Shown piece after piece: positions 53,078 to 63,201 of a stretch of DNA of 64,000 nt. The first letter of the stretch is position 1; each line of letters starts with the position of its first letter. The stretch spans positions 1 through 64,000 of the forward strand of contig NZ_JAJDOO010000007.1 of the NCBI RefSeq assembly GCF_020595055.1, in the 5' to 3' direction. Origin of the DNA: Desulfosporosinus shakirovi. Lineage in GTDB: Bacteria > Bacillota > Desulfitobacteriia > Desulfitobacteriales > Desulfitobacteriaceae. The notes under the pieces were generated by a model, which saw nothing but the letters and a program-made list of their open reading frames with translations, ran no database searches and had not been told where the DNA came from. Position numbers and translations under genes: made by a program.

Positions 53078-53887
53078 TTAATTCTGACCCATTTTTAGGA
53101 GTTGCTTGGCCAAATCTTCTATCCTTACCAAACTATTGGCAATTTCCGTCACTTCATTTGCATGACTTTCGGTTACCTCCGTCAGTTGCTTAATAGCCTC
53201 AATTAAAAGCCCCACGGATGATTGAACCTCCTGGACATTTCTTTCAATTGCTTGAGTAGATGAGTCTGTATCTGTGGCAAGCTTCCTAACTTCTTCTGAA
53301 ACAATGCTAAACCCTCGTCCATGCTCCCCTGCCCGAGAAGATTCAATCGCCGCATTTATCCCTAGGATTTTACTTTGTTTGGAAATTTTCTTGATTTCCT
53401 GTGTTAATTCGTTGGTTCTGCGCATCTCCTTGTTTACCTGTTCTGTCTCTGCGTCCATACTTCTGAGTGTTGCCGCCAGTTCTTCAGTCGCAGCTGACAA
53501 ATTGTGAGCTGATGAAGAAATTGTGACCGCAGACTCAAGGATTTCCTGACCGGTTATTAGAAGATTGTCATAATGCTCAAGGGAACAAGCAATGGCAAGG
53601 CAGCCAGCGACCTTTGACCCTTCAAAGATCGGTTGAGCGATACCGACAAAAGGTACTCCAAAAATTTCTTTCGACACCCGTCGTACAACGCGTTGTCCAC
53701 TCGTAAGCGCCTCCAAAACATTTGAGCCTGGCGTAGGTGCATTTCCAAGCTTGGCTCTAGTATCAATTGTTTTTCCCGGGTAATAAGCAACGATTTTCTC
53801 AGTATCGAAAAGTGTAACGGCAGCGTCAACATTAAAAAATTGCTGAACTTCCTCAGCTATAATCTGGTAAGCCTCGAATCTTTTCAC
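53078..53887 (-). CDS. Soluble methyl-accepting chemotaxis-like protein
   Basis: The 269-residue protein has no membrane segment. Residues 1-115 form a small sensory domain (with DAAVTLFDTEKIVAYYPGKT and VPFVGIAQPIFEGSKVAGCL), and 120-265 a short MCP signalling hairpin with the tip KISKQSKILGINAAIESSRAGEHGRGFS, given by position 169-196. The start is GTG after TTGGAGG. It would sit in a cytoplasmic array with CheA and CheW. This type recurs in spore-forming Firmicutes; the signal is unknown. Confidence 0.88.
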   Translation of the reverse strand: MKRFEAYQIIAEEVQQFFNVDAAVTLFDTEKIVAYYPGKTIDTRAKLGNAPTPGSNVLEALTSGQRVVRRVSKEIFGVPFVGIAQPIFEGSKVAGCLAIACSLEHYDNLLITGQEILESAVTISSSAHNLSAATEELAATLRSMDAETEQVNKEMRRTNELTQEIKKISKQSKILGINAAIESSRAGEHGRGFSIVSEEVRKLATDTDSSTQAIERNVQEVQSSVGLLIEAIKQLTEVTESHANEVTEIANSLVRIEDLAKQLLKMGQN

Positions 53888-54026
53888 TTAATTTCCTCCA
53901 AGTTAAGATTACTGAAACAAAAGCCACAATCTTTATTGTAAGTTATAGAACGGATAATTTCAACGAACACCTGTTAATAGCCCTTCCGCCCATCATCTTA
54001 TTGGGATTCATATTTCCGGGTTGTTC

Positions 54027-56156
54027 TTAGACTGCCCATATCAGATTTTGTTTTTCACAGATGTCTTTCATGAAGGAACGCTGGGAACCATCCTTGAAGT
54101 GAACCAGAATCATATTTCCATCCTCTTTCGCAATGATACCCTCTCCAAAGGTTCTATGTTCTATTACTAAACCAACAACCAAATCACTGGTCATATTTGC
54201 AGTTTCTTTTAGGATAGCTTCTTCCGGATTTTCCCCTTTCATAACCAGAGAAGTCTCGCGAACAAAACGAGAAGGCTTAACATGTTTATTATGATAATAA
54301 TCCATCGAGCATAAGGTTAAGTGCTCTTTAGCCCTGGTCATCCCTACATAGAACAGGCGCCTTTCCTCTTCCAATAATTCTTTCTGTCCACGTTGGTCGT
54401 TCTCAGGTATAACCCCTTCAACGAGGTCAAGCAAATAAACCCGTTCCCATTCTAGTCCTTTAGCTGAATGCATCGTTGAAAGTGTCACAGCATTACTGTG
54501 CTTATTTTTATAAGAAACCTTCATTTGCTCTTCTAATAAGGTCAAGCGCTTGGCAAATTCTACTATGGCAGATTCATTTTGAGCAATTGAGATTAGAATA
54601 TCCAGGAGACTCCCGATATACTCTTCGGAAAACCCTAACGAGTCACATATTCGTTCAATCGCTTTATCATATTCCAACTGGTTTCTGATAAAAAGGATGG
54701 CCTTTGCAGGAGTAAGTTTATTAAGCACCTTAAATTGTTTCTTGAGTTCTAAATACTCATTTTTACGCTTTGACGTAACCTCTGGTTGTTCTGCTAAGAT
54801 CTCAAAGATTGAGCGGTCAATTGCCCTTTGCTTAAGATAATCGAGTTGTTGCTTTCTAATATGACAATTAAGCTTAGACCAAATCTTCTCTAAGATTGGC
54901 AAGCTTTTATCACTAAAAGAGAAGCGCAGAAAGTTTAGAATATCATTTATAACCCAGTGTGAAAAAAACTTCTGCTTGCCTGCCTCTCTCATATAAAAGG
55001 GAATATTAGCCCTGCTTAACTCTTCAGCCAAACAAATTGCAGATAGATTATTGCGGTAAAGAACCCCTACCTTCGATAAATTCTTTTGACGTCTAAGTTC
55101 TTGGACTAAAAACTGATACTGCTCCCTCATTCCTGTAAAGTGCTCTATTCGAAGTATGTCTCCCGCAGGATTCTTCGTGAACATTTCTTTATCAAACCGC
55201 AACTTATTAGCCCCAATGAGCCCACGGGCTGCGTCTACAATTTGGGGGGTTGAGCGAAAATTTTGTTCTATTCGCAGAATCTTTGCACTAGGATATGTTT
55301 GTTCGAAATTCAATAAATACTCCGGCTCGGCAGCTCTAAATCCAAAGATGCTCTGGTCATCATCCCCGACCGCAAAAATATTGCCTTTAGGTTTTGCGAC
55401 GATCTCTATGATCTTATGTTGGAGAAGAGAAGTATCTTGGCTTTCATCGGTGAGAATATAGTCAAAGCGCCTTCGATAAGCCTCAAGATGCTTAGTATTT
55501 TCATTTAGCTCCTGGAACGCCATGGAAAGCATGTCATCATAGTCGATCAACCTTGGCTGACTATTTCTCTTATACTTCTCATAGTCGTTATAAATTAATG
55601 GGAAGTTCTTGACATCTGCCTTCTTATACTCTTCGGGCTGCTTTAAAGTATTTTTCACATAACAGATGGCATTCTGTAACCCTTCCAACTGCTCGTCCGT
55701 AATTGCTAAAGCATTGTGCTTTTCATAGATTCTACGCAGGACCCCTGTCTTGCTTTCAGCACCTTTTTGTTCTTCAATAATCTCGAACCGAGTGTCCGTT
55801 TGTCGAAAGGCTGACCGAACCACTTCATAGGCGAAACTATGGATTGTGGAAAATTGAATTTCTTTGTTAGTTTGGTTTTCCGTGTCAGCCTCAACTCCAA
55901 ATCTTTCCATATATCGTTCACACATTTCTTTTGCGGCCGCCCGTCCGAAGGTCAGACAAAGAATCGCTCGGGGATCCACCCTTTTTACTCGTATCAAGTA
56001 GGCTATGCGAACTGTTAAAACCGTCGTCTTTCCCGCGCCCGGAACAGCCAAGAGCAATAGCGGCCCCTGATCATGGATGACTGCCCCTTTTTGTTGTATT
56101 GTTAAATTAAGTCCGCTTTTTTCAATATCTGCAAAGAATTCCTTTTCGTTTACCAA
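54027..56156 (-). CDS. UvrD/PcrA-type superfamily 1 DNA helicase
   Basis: The 709-residue protein carries the SF1A motifs in order: Walker A (AVPGAGKTT near 37), Ia (LTFGRAAAKEM), II (TDESQDT), III (GDDDQSIFGFRAAE), IV (EQNFRSTPQIV), V (TMHSAKGLEWERVYL) and VI (EERRLFYVGMTRAKEHL). The C-terminal 45 residues (VIEHRTFGEGIIAKEDG onward) look like the Tudor-like RNA polymerase contact of PcrA. The TTG start follows GGGAGAG. It is probably a second PcrA-like helicase for repair or conflict resolution. It stands alone. Confidence 0.92.
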   Translation of the reverse strand: MVNEKEFFADIEKSGLNLTIQQKGAVIHDQGPLLLLAVPGAGKTTVLTVRIAYLIRVKRVDPRAILCLTFGRAAAKEMCERYMERFGVEADTENQTNKEIQFSTIHSFAYEVVRSAFRQTDTRFEIIEEQKGAESKTGVLRRIYEKHNALAITDEQLEGLQNAICYVKNTLKQPEEYKKADVKNFPLIYNDYEKYKRNSQPRLIDYDDMLSMAFQELNENTKHLEAYRRRFDYILTDESQDTSLLQHKIIEIVAKPKGNIFAVGDDDQSIFGFRAAEPEYLLNFEQTYPSAKILRIEQNFRSTPQIVDAARGLIGANKLRFDKEMFTKNPAGDILRIEHFTGMREQYQFLVQELRRQKNLSKVGVLYRNNLSAICLAEELSRANIPFYMREAGKQKFFSHWVINDILNFLRFSFSDKSLPILEKIWSKLNCHIRKQQLDYLKQRAIDRSIFEILAEQPEVTSKRKNEYLELKKQFKVLNKLTPAKAILFIRNQLEYDKAIERICDSLGFSEEYIGSLLDILISIAQNESAIVEFAKRLTLLEEQMKVSYKNKHSNAVTLSTMHSAKGLEWERVYLLDLVEGVIPENDQRGQKELLEEERRLFYVGMTRAKEHLTLCSMDYYHNKHVKPSRFVRETSLVMKGENPEEAILKETANMTSDLVVGLVIEHRTFGEGIIAKEDGNMILVHFKDGSQRSFMKDICEKQNLIWAV

Positions 56157-56343
56157 ATTAACTCTCCCGCTTTTATAATTCAGTTATCCAACTATACTTT
56201 AGTATTTTATCACTGACATTAATAATAGTATATAATCCGACATCTGAAAGATCCTCGTTCGCTGCACAATACTCAGGAAAAGGCCCTCAATCCTTGAGTG
56301 CCTTCAGATCATAACAATACCTAATTTCATCATCTCTTTTTTA

Positions 56344-57525
56344 TCAAACACGCTCAATAATCAACGCTTTACCCATGCCGCCCCCGATGCACAAAGTAGC
56401 CAGACCATATCTTAGGTTTCTGCGCATCATCTCATAAAGAAGCGTAACAACGATTCTAGCTCCGGTACATCCCACAGGATGTCCTAACCCAACGCCGCTT
56501 CCATTGACATTAACAATCGAACGATTCAACTCCAATAATTTCTCCACAGCAATATACTGTGCCGCAAAGGCTTCGTTCACCTCAAAGAGATCAATATCCC
56601 CTAGGGTCAGGTTAGCCTTTTGCAATGCCTTCTTAACGGCCGGCACAGGTCCATACCCCATGAGTTCAGGTTCAACTCCAGCAACTGCATAAGACACTAT
56701 TCTAGCTAATGGCTTAACCCCAAGTTCCTTAACCTTTCTTTCTGAGGCCAGTACCACCGCAGCTGCCCCATCATTGAGTCCCGAACTGTTTCCAGCAGTG
56801 ACGGTACCATCCTTGATAAAACTTGGCTTTAATTTAGCAAGATCCTCCATGGTTAAACCATCTCTCGGATGTTCATCTGTATCTATAACCTTTGACTTGC
56901 TCTTCTTAAAGGCGACGGTGACTGGTACGATTTCCTTTTTAAATCTACCGTTCTTGATAGCATCCAGGGCATTTTGATGACTTCTGAGAGCTATTAAATC
57001 TTGCTCTTCTCGGGTAATACCGTACTTTATTGCCAGATTTTCTGCTGTTTGACCCATCAAGATATGATCGATCGGGTCCTCTAATAGTTCCCAGACCGAG
57101 TCTTTTATCTCTCCATGTTGAAGCCGTTGTCCCCAGCGTGTAGTTTTTAGCAAATAAGGAGCAGAACTCATACATTCTACTCCTCCGGCTAAGACTAGTT
57201 CAGAATCTCCTAAGCGAATTTCCTGCGTACCGGACACGATGGCCTGCATCGCTGAACTGCATTGTCTTTGGACAGTAAATGCGGTTACCTCTTTGGGAAA
57301 ACCAGCCTTTAATGAGACGACCCTTGCTACATTAGGCTCATCTGTCCTTTGGATACAGTTTCCTAAGATCACCTCATCAAACTGGCTTTTATCGACTATA
57401 CCTGCTCTTTTCACAGCTTCTAGTGCCGGAAACAAGGCGAGTTCGTTAGGGAGCAGGGTCTTTAATGAGCCGCCGAAATCTCCTATGGGTGTCCGAGCCC
57501 CAGATAAAATAAAAACCTCTTGCAC
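56344..57525 (-). CDS. Acetyl-CoA C-acetyltransferase (thiolase)
   Basis: The enzyme condenses two acetyl-CoA or thiolyses acetoacetyl-CoA or 3-ketoacyl-CoA. Catalytic motifs are intact: the nucleophile cysteine in [10 protein letters not shown] (about residue 88), [11 protein letters not shown], the C-terminal histidine in [15 protein letters not shown] and the second cysteine in CIGGGMGKA. The frame is open to 57549, but the AAGGAG lies inside that stretch, nine bases before the GTG at 57525; this gives 393 residues, the usual length. It lies 350 bases after acsA on the same strand; both deal with acetyl-CoA. Confidence 0.93.
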   Translation of the reverse strand: MQEVFILSGARTPIGDFGGSLKTLLPNELALFPALEAVKRAGIVDKSQFDEVILGNCIQRTDEPNVARVVSLKAGFPKEVTAFTVQRQCSSAMQAIVSGTQEIRLGDSELVLAGGVECMSSAPYLLKTTRWGQRLQHGEIKDSVWELLEDPIDHILMGQTAENLAIKYGITREEQDLIALRSHQNALDAIKNGRFKKEIVPVTVAFKKSKSKVIDTDEHPRDGLTMEDLAKLKPSFIKDGTVTAGNSSGLNDGAAAVVLASERKVKELGVKPLARIVSYAVAGVEPELMGYGPVPAVKKALQKANLTLGDIDLFEVNEAFAAQYIAVEKLLELNRSIVNVNGSGVGLGHPVGCTGARIVVTLLYEMMRRNLRYGLATLCIGGGMGKALIIERV

Positions 57526-57757
57526 TGCGCTCAACTCCTTACTTTTCATTTACCAGAACATTATATCACTTAACAATAATAATAAGGTTTACTTTATCAG
57601 AAAATTCGGTTGCAAATAGCCGTATGCTTCTCCTTCGCTAAGATGTATGTTTACAATTAAAAACGCTCACGAAGATCTTACTTCTTGATTGTAAAATCTC
57701 CCTGAGCTTAAATCTCGCATTTTTAATCCATATTTCTAAAAATAGTCTTTTTTGTTA

Positions 57758-57790
57758 CTAACAAATCCAGAATTCTTGTTAGGTTTTTTT
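57758..57790 (+). terminator. Plus-strand intrinsic terminator between acsA and the thiolase
   Basis: CTAACAA (57758-57764) pairs with TTGTTAG (57776-57782), followed by GTTTTTTT on the plus strand. No plus-strand gene precedes it, as both neighbours are on the minus strand. It either ends an unannotated transcript or is a chance match. The remaining gap 57550-57757 is AT-rich and holds nothing recognisable beyond the thiolase promoter region. Confidence 0.5.
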
Positions 57791-57795
57791 ATTAT

Positions 57796-57951
57796 TTAGA
57801 CAACATAAGAGCTAATCATTTTTTGATATCCCTGCCCTGAATTGCCATACACATCAATTAGAATTGACCCTTGCTCTCTTGTAACGTTTACATCGTTGTC
57901 TCTAGCCCATTGAACCACAAAAACAGATTTGCCCCTCTTCTGATAAGTCAT
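57796..57951 (-). CDS. Possible 51-residue protein overlapping the end of acsA
   Basis: In another frame at the end of acsA an ATG at 57951 opens 51 codons to a TAA at 57796, running 106 bases past the acsA stop. The product (start [18 protein letters not shown], end [17 protein letters not shown]) has natural composition with alternating hydrophobic residues. The best ribosome binding site, GAGGG, stands about 12 bases away. It could be a real small gene, or the original C-terminus of the acsA extension cut off by a frameshift. No homologue is recognised. Confidence 0.35.
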   Translation of the reverse strand: MTYQKRGKSVFVVQWARDNDVNVTREQGSILIDVYGNSGQGYQKMISSYVV

Positions 57952-60226
57952 CTTTGATATTTCCCTCGTTGATCACCGCATGACTAAAATCCGGCGTTCC
58001 ATTCGCGAAGATTGCCTCGGCAGCATTTTTGTTATTTAACATGATATTTGTGATAGCTAAGGCAACCTCAGGCACAAATTTTAGTCTTTCGATCCACTGA
58101 AAGCAATAAAAATGAGTAACTGGATGACGAGATCCATCCTTAGGAGGTGTGCAGTACCATACTGTATAACTGTAGCCGTCATAGGACTCATCATTACAAC
58201 GATTAAACGTGGCAGTTTCAGGAATCGAAACCATATTTCTCTTTGATTTCATCGAAGCATTCTTCGCTTCAGGAATTCTTCGGGCGTCAATATTCTCTTT
58301 CAGAAAATTAATGACTCCAACGTCTGCAAGGGTGCTGGTATCCCCTATTTCTCGACCCTCTGCGATGTCTTTTAAAAGACGTCTCATTATTTTCCCGCTT
58401 CGAGTCTTAGGTAATTCAGTACTCAAAAAGATGTCATCCGGCCGTGCAAGTGAACCTATTTTTAGAACAACATGTGCTTTTAGTTCATTAACCAACTCAT
58501 CGTTAACCGCAATTCCTTCTTTTAAACTAACGAAGGCAAACACCGCTTGGCCCTTTACTTCGTGTGTCCTGCCCACACATGCCGCTTCAGCCACAAATGG
58601 ATGATCAGCTAACGCACTTTCCACTTCCGCCGTTCCAATTCGATGTCCGGAGACATTAATGACATCATCCACGCGCCCAGTTACCCAAAAATAACTATCT
58701 TCATCCCATTTTGCTTCGTCTCCGGTAAAATACATGCCCTTAAACTGGCTCCAATAGGTATCTTCATATCGTTTGTCATCACCATACACCGTTTTAAGCA
58801 TCGCTGGCCATGGCTCACGAATCACTAAATATCCGCTCTTACCTTTCGGGACAGGATCACCAGCGTGATCAACTATTTCTATATGGACTCCCGGAAATGG
58901 GATCGTGCACGATCCAGGCTTTAGGGGGGTAATCCCTGGGACGGGTGTCATCATGATCATACCCGTTTCCGTTTGCCACCAGGTATCCACTATGGGGCAT
59001 TGCTCTCGTCCGATATGTTTATAGTACCACATCCAAGCTTCCGGATTAATCGGTTCACCGACCGAGCCCAAGAGTCGTAAACTTGAAAGATCTCTGCCCG
59101 AGGGATAACCTTCTCCCCATTTCATAAACGTACGAATCGCAGTTGGTGCAGTATATAAAATTGTAACCCTATATTTCTCAACAATTCTCCAATACCGATC
59201 CTTTTCTGGATAATCAGGGGCTCCTTCATACATCACAACCGTTGCACCATTACTTAATGGCCCATATACCAAATAACTGTGTCCTGTTATCCAACCAACA
59301 TCCGCCGTACACCAATATACATCTTCTTCTTTAAGGTCAAATACCCATTCATGCGTTGTCGACACCCCAACCATATAGCCGCCTACCGTATGAACCACGC
59401 CTTTGGGTTTTCCGGTGGTTCCGCTCGTGTAAAGAATAAAGAGCATATCATCCGCTTCCATTGCTTCCGCCGGACATACTATCGAAACATTCTCGACAGC
59501 TTCGTGATACCATATATCTCGTCCTTCTATCATATCGACAGGTTGACCGGTCCGCTTGACGACGATTACATTTTCTACACAATTATTTATACAAGTTACA
59601 GAGGGAAGTGCACGATCCACATTAGCTTTCAACGGGATACTATTTCCTCGTCGATAGCTTCCATCCGTGGTCACTACAACCTTTGACTGAGAGTCCTGAA
59701 TCCTGTCCTTCAAAGCTTCTGCGCTGAACCCGCCAAATACAACACAGTGCGCAGCTCCTATCCTGGCACACGCGAGCATCGCGATAACGGTCTCAGGAAT
59801 CATAGGCATATAAATTGTCACACGGTCTCCTTTTTCTACATCAAGAGACTTAAGTACATTCGCAAACTGGGAAACCTCGCGCAGAAGATCTTGATAGGTA
59901 AGGACTCGTCGATCTCCTTGTTCCCCTTCAAATATTAGAGCCGCTTTGTTCCGACGCGCTCCTTTTAAATGACGGTCCAGGCAATTATAAGCTGCATTCA
60001 ATTTTCCGCCGACATACCACTTTGCAAATGGATTATTCCATTCTAGAGTGGTGTCCCATGATTTAAACCAGTCCAATCGTTTCCCTTGTTCGTTCCAAAA
60101 CTCATTCCGCTCCTGCCCTAGCTCATAAATTTCCGGGTTTTTAATTACGGCATTGGAGCTAAATTCCTTAGGAGGGAAAAATATTGTTTTCTCCTCCAGT
60201 GATCCTGGTCTATGTTTTTCTGTCAT
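57902..60226 (-). CDS. acsA: Acetyl-CoA synthetase with an unusual C-terminal extension
   Basis: AcsA activates acetate with ATP to acetyl-AMP and then acetyl-CoA. The standard enzyme occupies residues 1-648: [11 protein letters not shown] at 266-276, [11 protein letters not shown], and the acetylatable K612 in [13 protein letters not shown] further 126 residues (649-774) follow in frame with no stop. They contain scattered Cys, His and aromatic residues ([36 protein letters not shown]) and resemble no domain recognised here. Most AcsA proteins stop near 650. The ATG lies after GGAGGG. An upstream gap of 350 bases suggests it is monocistronic or leads into the thiolase. Confidence 0.92.
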   Translation of the reverse strand: MTEKHRPGSLEEKTIFFPPKEFSSNAVIKNPEIYELGQERNEFWNEQGKRLDWFKSWDTTLEWNNPFAKWYVGGKLNAAYNCLDRHLKGARRNKAALIFEGEQGDRRVLTYQDLLREVSQFANVLKSLDVEKGDRVTIYMPMIPETVIAMLACARIGAAHCVVFGGFSAEALKDRIQDSQSKVVVTTDGSYRRGNSIPLKANVDRALPSVTCINNCVENVIVVKRTGQPVDMIEGRDIWYHEAVENVSIVCPAEAMEADDMLFILYTSGTTGKPKGVVHTVGGYMVGVSTTHEWVFDLKEEDVYWCTADVGWITGHSYLVYGPLSNGATVVMYEGAPDYPEKDRYWRIVEKYRVTILYTAPTAIRTFMKWGEGYPSGRDLSSLRLLGSVGEPINPEAWMWYYKHIGREQCPIVDTWWQTETGMIMMTPVPGITPLKPGSCTIPFPGVHIEIVDHAGDPVPKGKSGYLVIREPWPAMLKTVYGDDKRYEDTYWSQFKGMYFTGDEAKWDEDSYFWVTGRVDDVINVSGHRIGTAEVESALADHPFVAEAACVGRTHEVKGQAVFAFVSLKEGIAVNDELVNELKAHVVLKIGSLARPDDIFLSTELPKTRSGKIMRRLLKDIAEGREIGDTSTLADVGVINFLKENIDARRIPEAKNASMKSKRNMVSIPETATFNRCNDESYDGYSYTVWYCTPPKDGSRHPVTHFYCFQWIERLKFVPEVALAITNIMLNNKNAAEAIFANGTPDFSHAVINEGNIKDDLSEEGQICFCGSMG

Positions 60227-60577
60227 ATATTACCCTCCTATGTTTTACTTCTTTTATAATACACTACCCAGCCTAAAAACGTTAGTCATTTAGCTGACAA
60301 TTCGGAATATTAATCTTCCATGCCGCCTACCCCGCCGGTAGACAAAAAATACTCAGTAAAACCCAATTTGAATTATTCAAAACCCAGCCTACTGCTCCGC
60401 CTCCGCACCCAGGGGTTTTAGATTCAAACACTGCGCTCCGGCCCTTAGTTGACTAGTAAGAAAATTTGATATACTAAAGAGGAAAGAAAGCGTCCTTACT
60501 AGAATATTCATAGTTAATATAGTTTTTTAGCTTGGACTGGACCTATTTACTTAGGAAATATAACAAAAGGGAGATAT
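60227..60577. other. Divergent promoter region between acsA and the flavin reductase
   Basis: No gene is seen in this 351-base stretch. It must hold the acsA promoter on the minus strand and the flavin reductase promoter on the plus strand (TTGACT at 60449, TATACT or TACTAA at 60470-60477). A pyrimidine-rich, partly repeated CCGCC segment lies at 60320-60415. Confidence 0.4.
60449..60477 (+). promoter_or_regulatory. SigA-type promoter of the flavin reductase gene
   Basis: TTGACT at 60449-60454 and TACTAA at 60472-60477 are 17 bases apart, the standard spacing. The leader to the ATG at 60581 is about 100 bases. Confidence 0.5.
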
Positions 60578-60580
60578 GTG

Positions 60581-61090
60581 ATGTCTAACTTCTTTGAAAT
60601 TAATCCACAACGTTTTGAACGGAGCCCGTTTAAGTTAATAGGTAAGGATTGGATGCTTATTACTGCTGAAAAGGATGGTAAGCTTAATACTATGACTGCC
60701 TCGTGGGGAGGTTTTGGGGTAATGTGGGGTAAAAATGTTGCCTATATTGTTCTCCGCCCACAACGCTACACTAAAGAGTTTGTGGATAACTCTATGACAT
60801 TTTCCATCACATTTTTGGATAACAGCTTTAGAACAACATTAAGTTATCTTGGCACAAAGTCTGGCAGAGATGAGGATAAAATCAAAAACTCCAAGTTAAC
60901 CGTTCTTCATACCGATGATATTCCGTATTTTGAAGAAGCAAGTATCGCAGTCCTTTGTAAGAAACTCTATGCCCAAGAATATAAACCCGAGTTTTTTATT
61001 GATCAAGAGCTTAATGAAAAATGGTATCCTGAGGTTGATCATCATACATTGTACATTGCAGAAGTTACAAAAATCCTTATAAAAGAGTAG
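60581..61090 (+). CDS. Flavin reductase-like FMN-binding protein
   Basis: The 169-residue protein has the split-barrel flavin reductase fold: WMLITAEKDGKLNTMTASWGG near 24-44, VAYIVLRPQRYTKEFVDNS, and FSITFLDNSFRTTLSYLGTKSGRDEDK. This group binds FMN and either reduces free flavin or transfers electrons in anaerobes. AAGGGAG lies before the ATG at 60581; a GTG one codon upstream is less likely. Its partner is unknown. It converges on an MCP remnant with a short gap. Confidence 0.88.
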   Translation: MSNFFEINPQRFERSPFKLIGKDWMLITAEKDGKLNTMTASWGGFGVMWGKNVAYIVLRPQRYTKEFVDNSMTFSITFLDNSFRTTLSYLGTKSGRDEDKIKNSKLTVLHTDDIPYFEEASIAVLCKKLYAQEYKPEFFIDQELNEKWYPEVDHHTLYIAEVTKILIKE

Positions 61091-61124
61091 CAAAAAGGAA
61101 GGCAGTAAGGGAAGATGGGTGCAT

Positions 61125-61570
61125 TTAAACCTGAAACTTGCTAACGGCTCCCTGAAGATTCTGGGCTAACGTCCGGCTGACATCTCCTCAACCACGGCTA
61201 AAGCTTCATCAACAACTCTCAACTGCTCTTCTGCACCTGTTGCCAGTTCGGTAAGTGACGTTGCAACCTGGTTCGCGGCCAGAGCCGCTTGTTCAACGCT
61301 AGCCGTTAATTCTTCACTGGCAGCAGCTAACTGCTCGGATTGGTAGCTGACCATAGTGACCATTTCATGCAAATGCATCCTCATCTTTTGGAAACCATTC
61401 GCCATTTGACCGATTTCGTCTTCCGCAACCCCCCCTGTCTCACGCTCTCTAAAATCTCCTTGGGCCAAGAGCAGACACTCGTCTCGAATCAATAAAACAG
61501 GTTTTGTGAATCTTTTGGCAATAAATACAATTGCAAGTCCCGTTATCAATAAACAGACTACGGCAATCAT
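61125..61570 (-). pseudogene. Methyl-accepting chemotaxis protein remnant
   Basis: The open part (61166-61570) encodes TM2 (IAVVCLLITGLAIVFIA), a HAMP domain and the first part of a signalling helix ending VVEEMSAGR. After the stop, another frame reads TLAQNLQGAVSKFQV to a stop at 61125, which is a typical MCP C-terminus. So the conserved tip and most of the signalling hairpin have been deleted, and the frame is shifted at the junction. The sensor and TM1 are missing too, with the 5' end fused to the diguanylate cyclase stop. It should have no receptor function. Confidence 0.8.
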
Positions 61571-62718
61571 CAGATTAAATGAAGGTTTTGCTCGGAAACA
61601 ACAGCATTCCTGCCGCCCTCTTTTGCTTTGTACAAGGCTCGGTCAACTCGATCCATAATTAAATCCTCATCATCCTGACTACAAAATGATGTGACACCAA
61701 AGCTGCAGGTTAGAGCCATTCCTTTCTTCATTGACTCTTTACAGATTGATTTTCGCAACCTTTCCGCGAGGGCAGAGGCCTCTTGACAATGGGTCTGAGG
61801 TAAAAGAATTACAAACTCCTCACCACCCCAACGTGCAAAGACATCCACTCCCCTAACTAATCCTTTCACAAGATTGACTATTTCTATAAGAACTATATCT
61901 CCAAAAATATGGCCATTTTTATCATTAAACTGTTTGAAATGGTCTATGTCAAACATAATAAGAGAAAAGGACTTCCCATACCTCCTAGCTCCTTCAATCT
62001 CACTGCTCAACGCCTCGTTGAACTTCAGTCGGTTATATATATTAGTTAATGAGTCTTTCATAGAAAGCTCTTTAAAGTATTGTTTGTTAACAAAATCAAG
62101 CCTCATGTACTTACCTAAACTGTAGGAGGATATGCTACTGAAAAAGATTGCTAGTGACAGATACCCAAATACCGAACTAAACTCAAGCAAAGGTGGATGG
62201 TATTTGGTCAGAGTAATAACCATATAACCAATCAATGCGAAAAGTGAAAGAAACACTTTATAGTGCAGTAAGTTTGGCACTAAAAAGAAGATCGCTAAAA
62301 CAATCACATTAATCGAAAAAGCCTGGATCAGAAAATGATTGTCCTCATATTTCATAACAATTATAAAAAACAGTACAATGAAGATGAGTTGATAGATAGT
62401 GATCTTTAAAAAAGGAGATGACTTCAGGAAATAATCTGGCTTGAAATAAAACATCACTGATAATCCAAGGAACGTCAAACGACATAGAAAAAAAATAGCC
62501 AGAACTATAAATTGGCTGTTTGTTGAAAAATCATAAACTAAGTATAAGGAAAAAATGCTTCCAACTATAAGAGCGACTTTTCGCATATAATTTTTAGACC
62601 TTGTTAAGTATGAATCCTGAAATTGCCGTTCTAAATGCTTGTCTAAGAACATTCCCGTTAATCTAGAAGTAACATGGTTTTGAGAATCCGCCAAAAAATC
62701 ACTTCTTTCTAAAAGCAC
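61570..62718 (-). CDS. Membrane diguanylate cyclase (GGDEF)
   Basis: The 382-residue protein has six or seven hydrophobic segments (residues about 45-205) and a C-terminal GGDEF domain with the active motif RWGGEEF near 307-313. An inhibitory-site RGVD lies five residues upstream, so product inhibition by c-di-GMP is likely. DSLTNIYNRLKFN and DIDHFKQFND are present. The start is a GTG in the longest frame, with AAGGGTGG too far upstream to be sure of it. Upstream lies an IS-like repeat and downstream an MCP remnant, so the gene borders a rearranged region. Confidence 0.88.
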   Translation of the reverse strand: MLLERSDFLADSQNHVTSRLTGMFLDKHLERQFQDSYLTRSKNYMRKVALIVGSIFSLYLVYDFSTNSQFIVLAIFFLCRLTFLGLSVMFYFKPDYFLKSSPFLKITIYQLIFIVLFFIIVMKYEDNHFLIQAFSINVIVLAIFFLVPNLLHYKVFLSLFALIGYMVITLTKYHPPLLEFSSVFGYLSLAIFFSSISSYSLGKYMRLDFVNKQYFKELSMKDSLTNIYNRLKFNEALSSEIEGARRYGKSFSLIMFDIDHFKQFNDKNGHIFGDIVLIEIVNLVKGLVRGVDVFARWGGEEFVILLPQTHCQEASALAERLRKSICKESMKKGMALTCSFGVTSFCSQDDEDLIMDRVDRALYKAKEGGRNAVVSEQNLHLI

Positions 62719-62892
62719 TACATTAGTAACCCAACCACCCTTTACATTCCACTATTAAGCATTTTAGATGAATATCCCTGCCCTTTAAAGTAAGCGAGAA
62801 TCCGCCTGTCTAAATCTATCTTCAGGGACAGATTAGAGCTTCTCTAGAGTTTCTAATATTTCTTGCTTTTGTTTCGGAATTATCAATTCCGA

Positions 62893-63072
62893 GACTCCCA
62901 CTTCTTCAAGTGGGTGTTCCTTATTCTACTGGTGCAGATAGTCTCCGGTGGAGAGTATCGCCGAAGCCGTGGTCCCAATAGGAATGCCTACCGGCGTGGG
63001 ATAGAGTATCGCCGAGCGCCTTTCCCAATAGGAACACTTAGCGCGCGAGGATCCTCAGCTCAATACGAGTTC
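62893..63072 (-). repeat. IS200/IS605-type end or omegaRNA-like element, copy 3
   Basis: Read on the minus strand it starts GAACTCG with AGCTGAGG nearby and ends AGAATAAGGAACACCCACTT plus a hairpin (CACCCACTT-N4-AAGTGGGAG). This is the same frame as copies at 12481 and 34991, but about 90 bases longer. The extra length is two tandem units that share AGAGTATCGCCG (62952 and 63003) and CCCAATAGGAA (62974 and 63024). The rest of 62719-63201 has no gene. Confidence 0.5.
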
Positions 63073-63201
63073 ACTAAACGGCTGCCCGACGATTTCCTGC
63101 CTTAGCTAAGAAAAATCGATCTTAAATATATCCGAAAACTGAAGGATTGCCTCACTTGTACAGAATACTCTGATTACACCCTATTGACAAGGAGGGGTCG
63201 G

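Noticed and set aside
54027-56156. Defence-system helicase
   Set aside because: All motifs and the C-terminal domain fit ordinary PcrA/UvrD, and no nuclease or defence gene is beside it.
62943-63040. CRISPR reading of the two 51-bp units
   Set aside because: There are only two diverged units, no constant repeat plus unique spacer pattern, and no cas genes.
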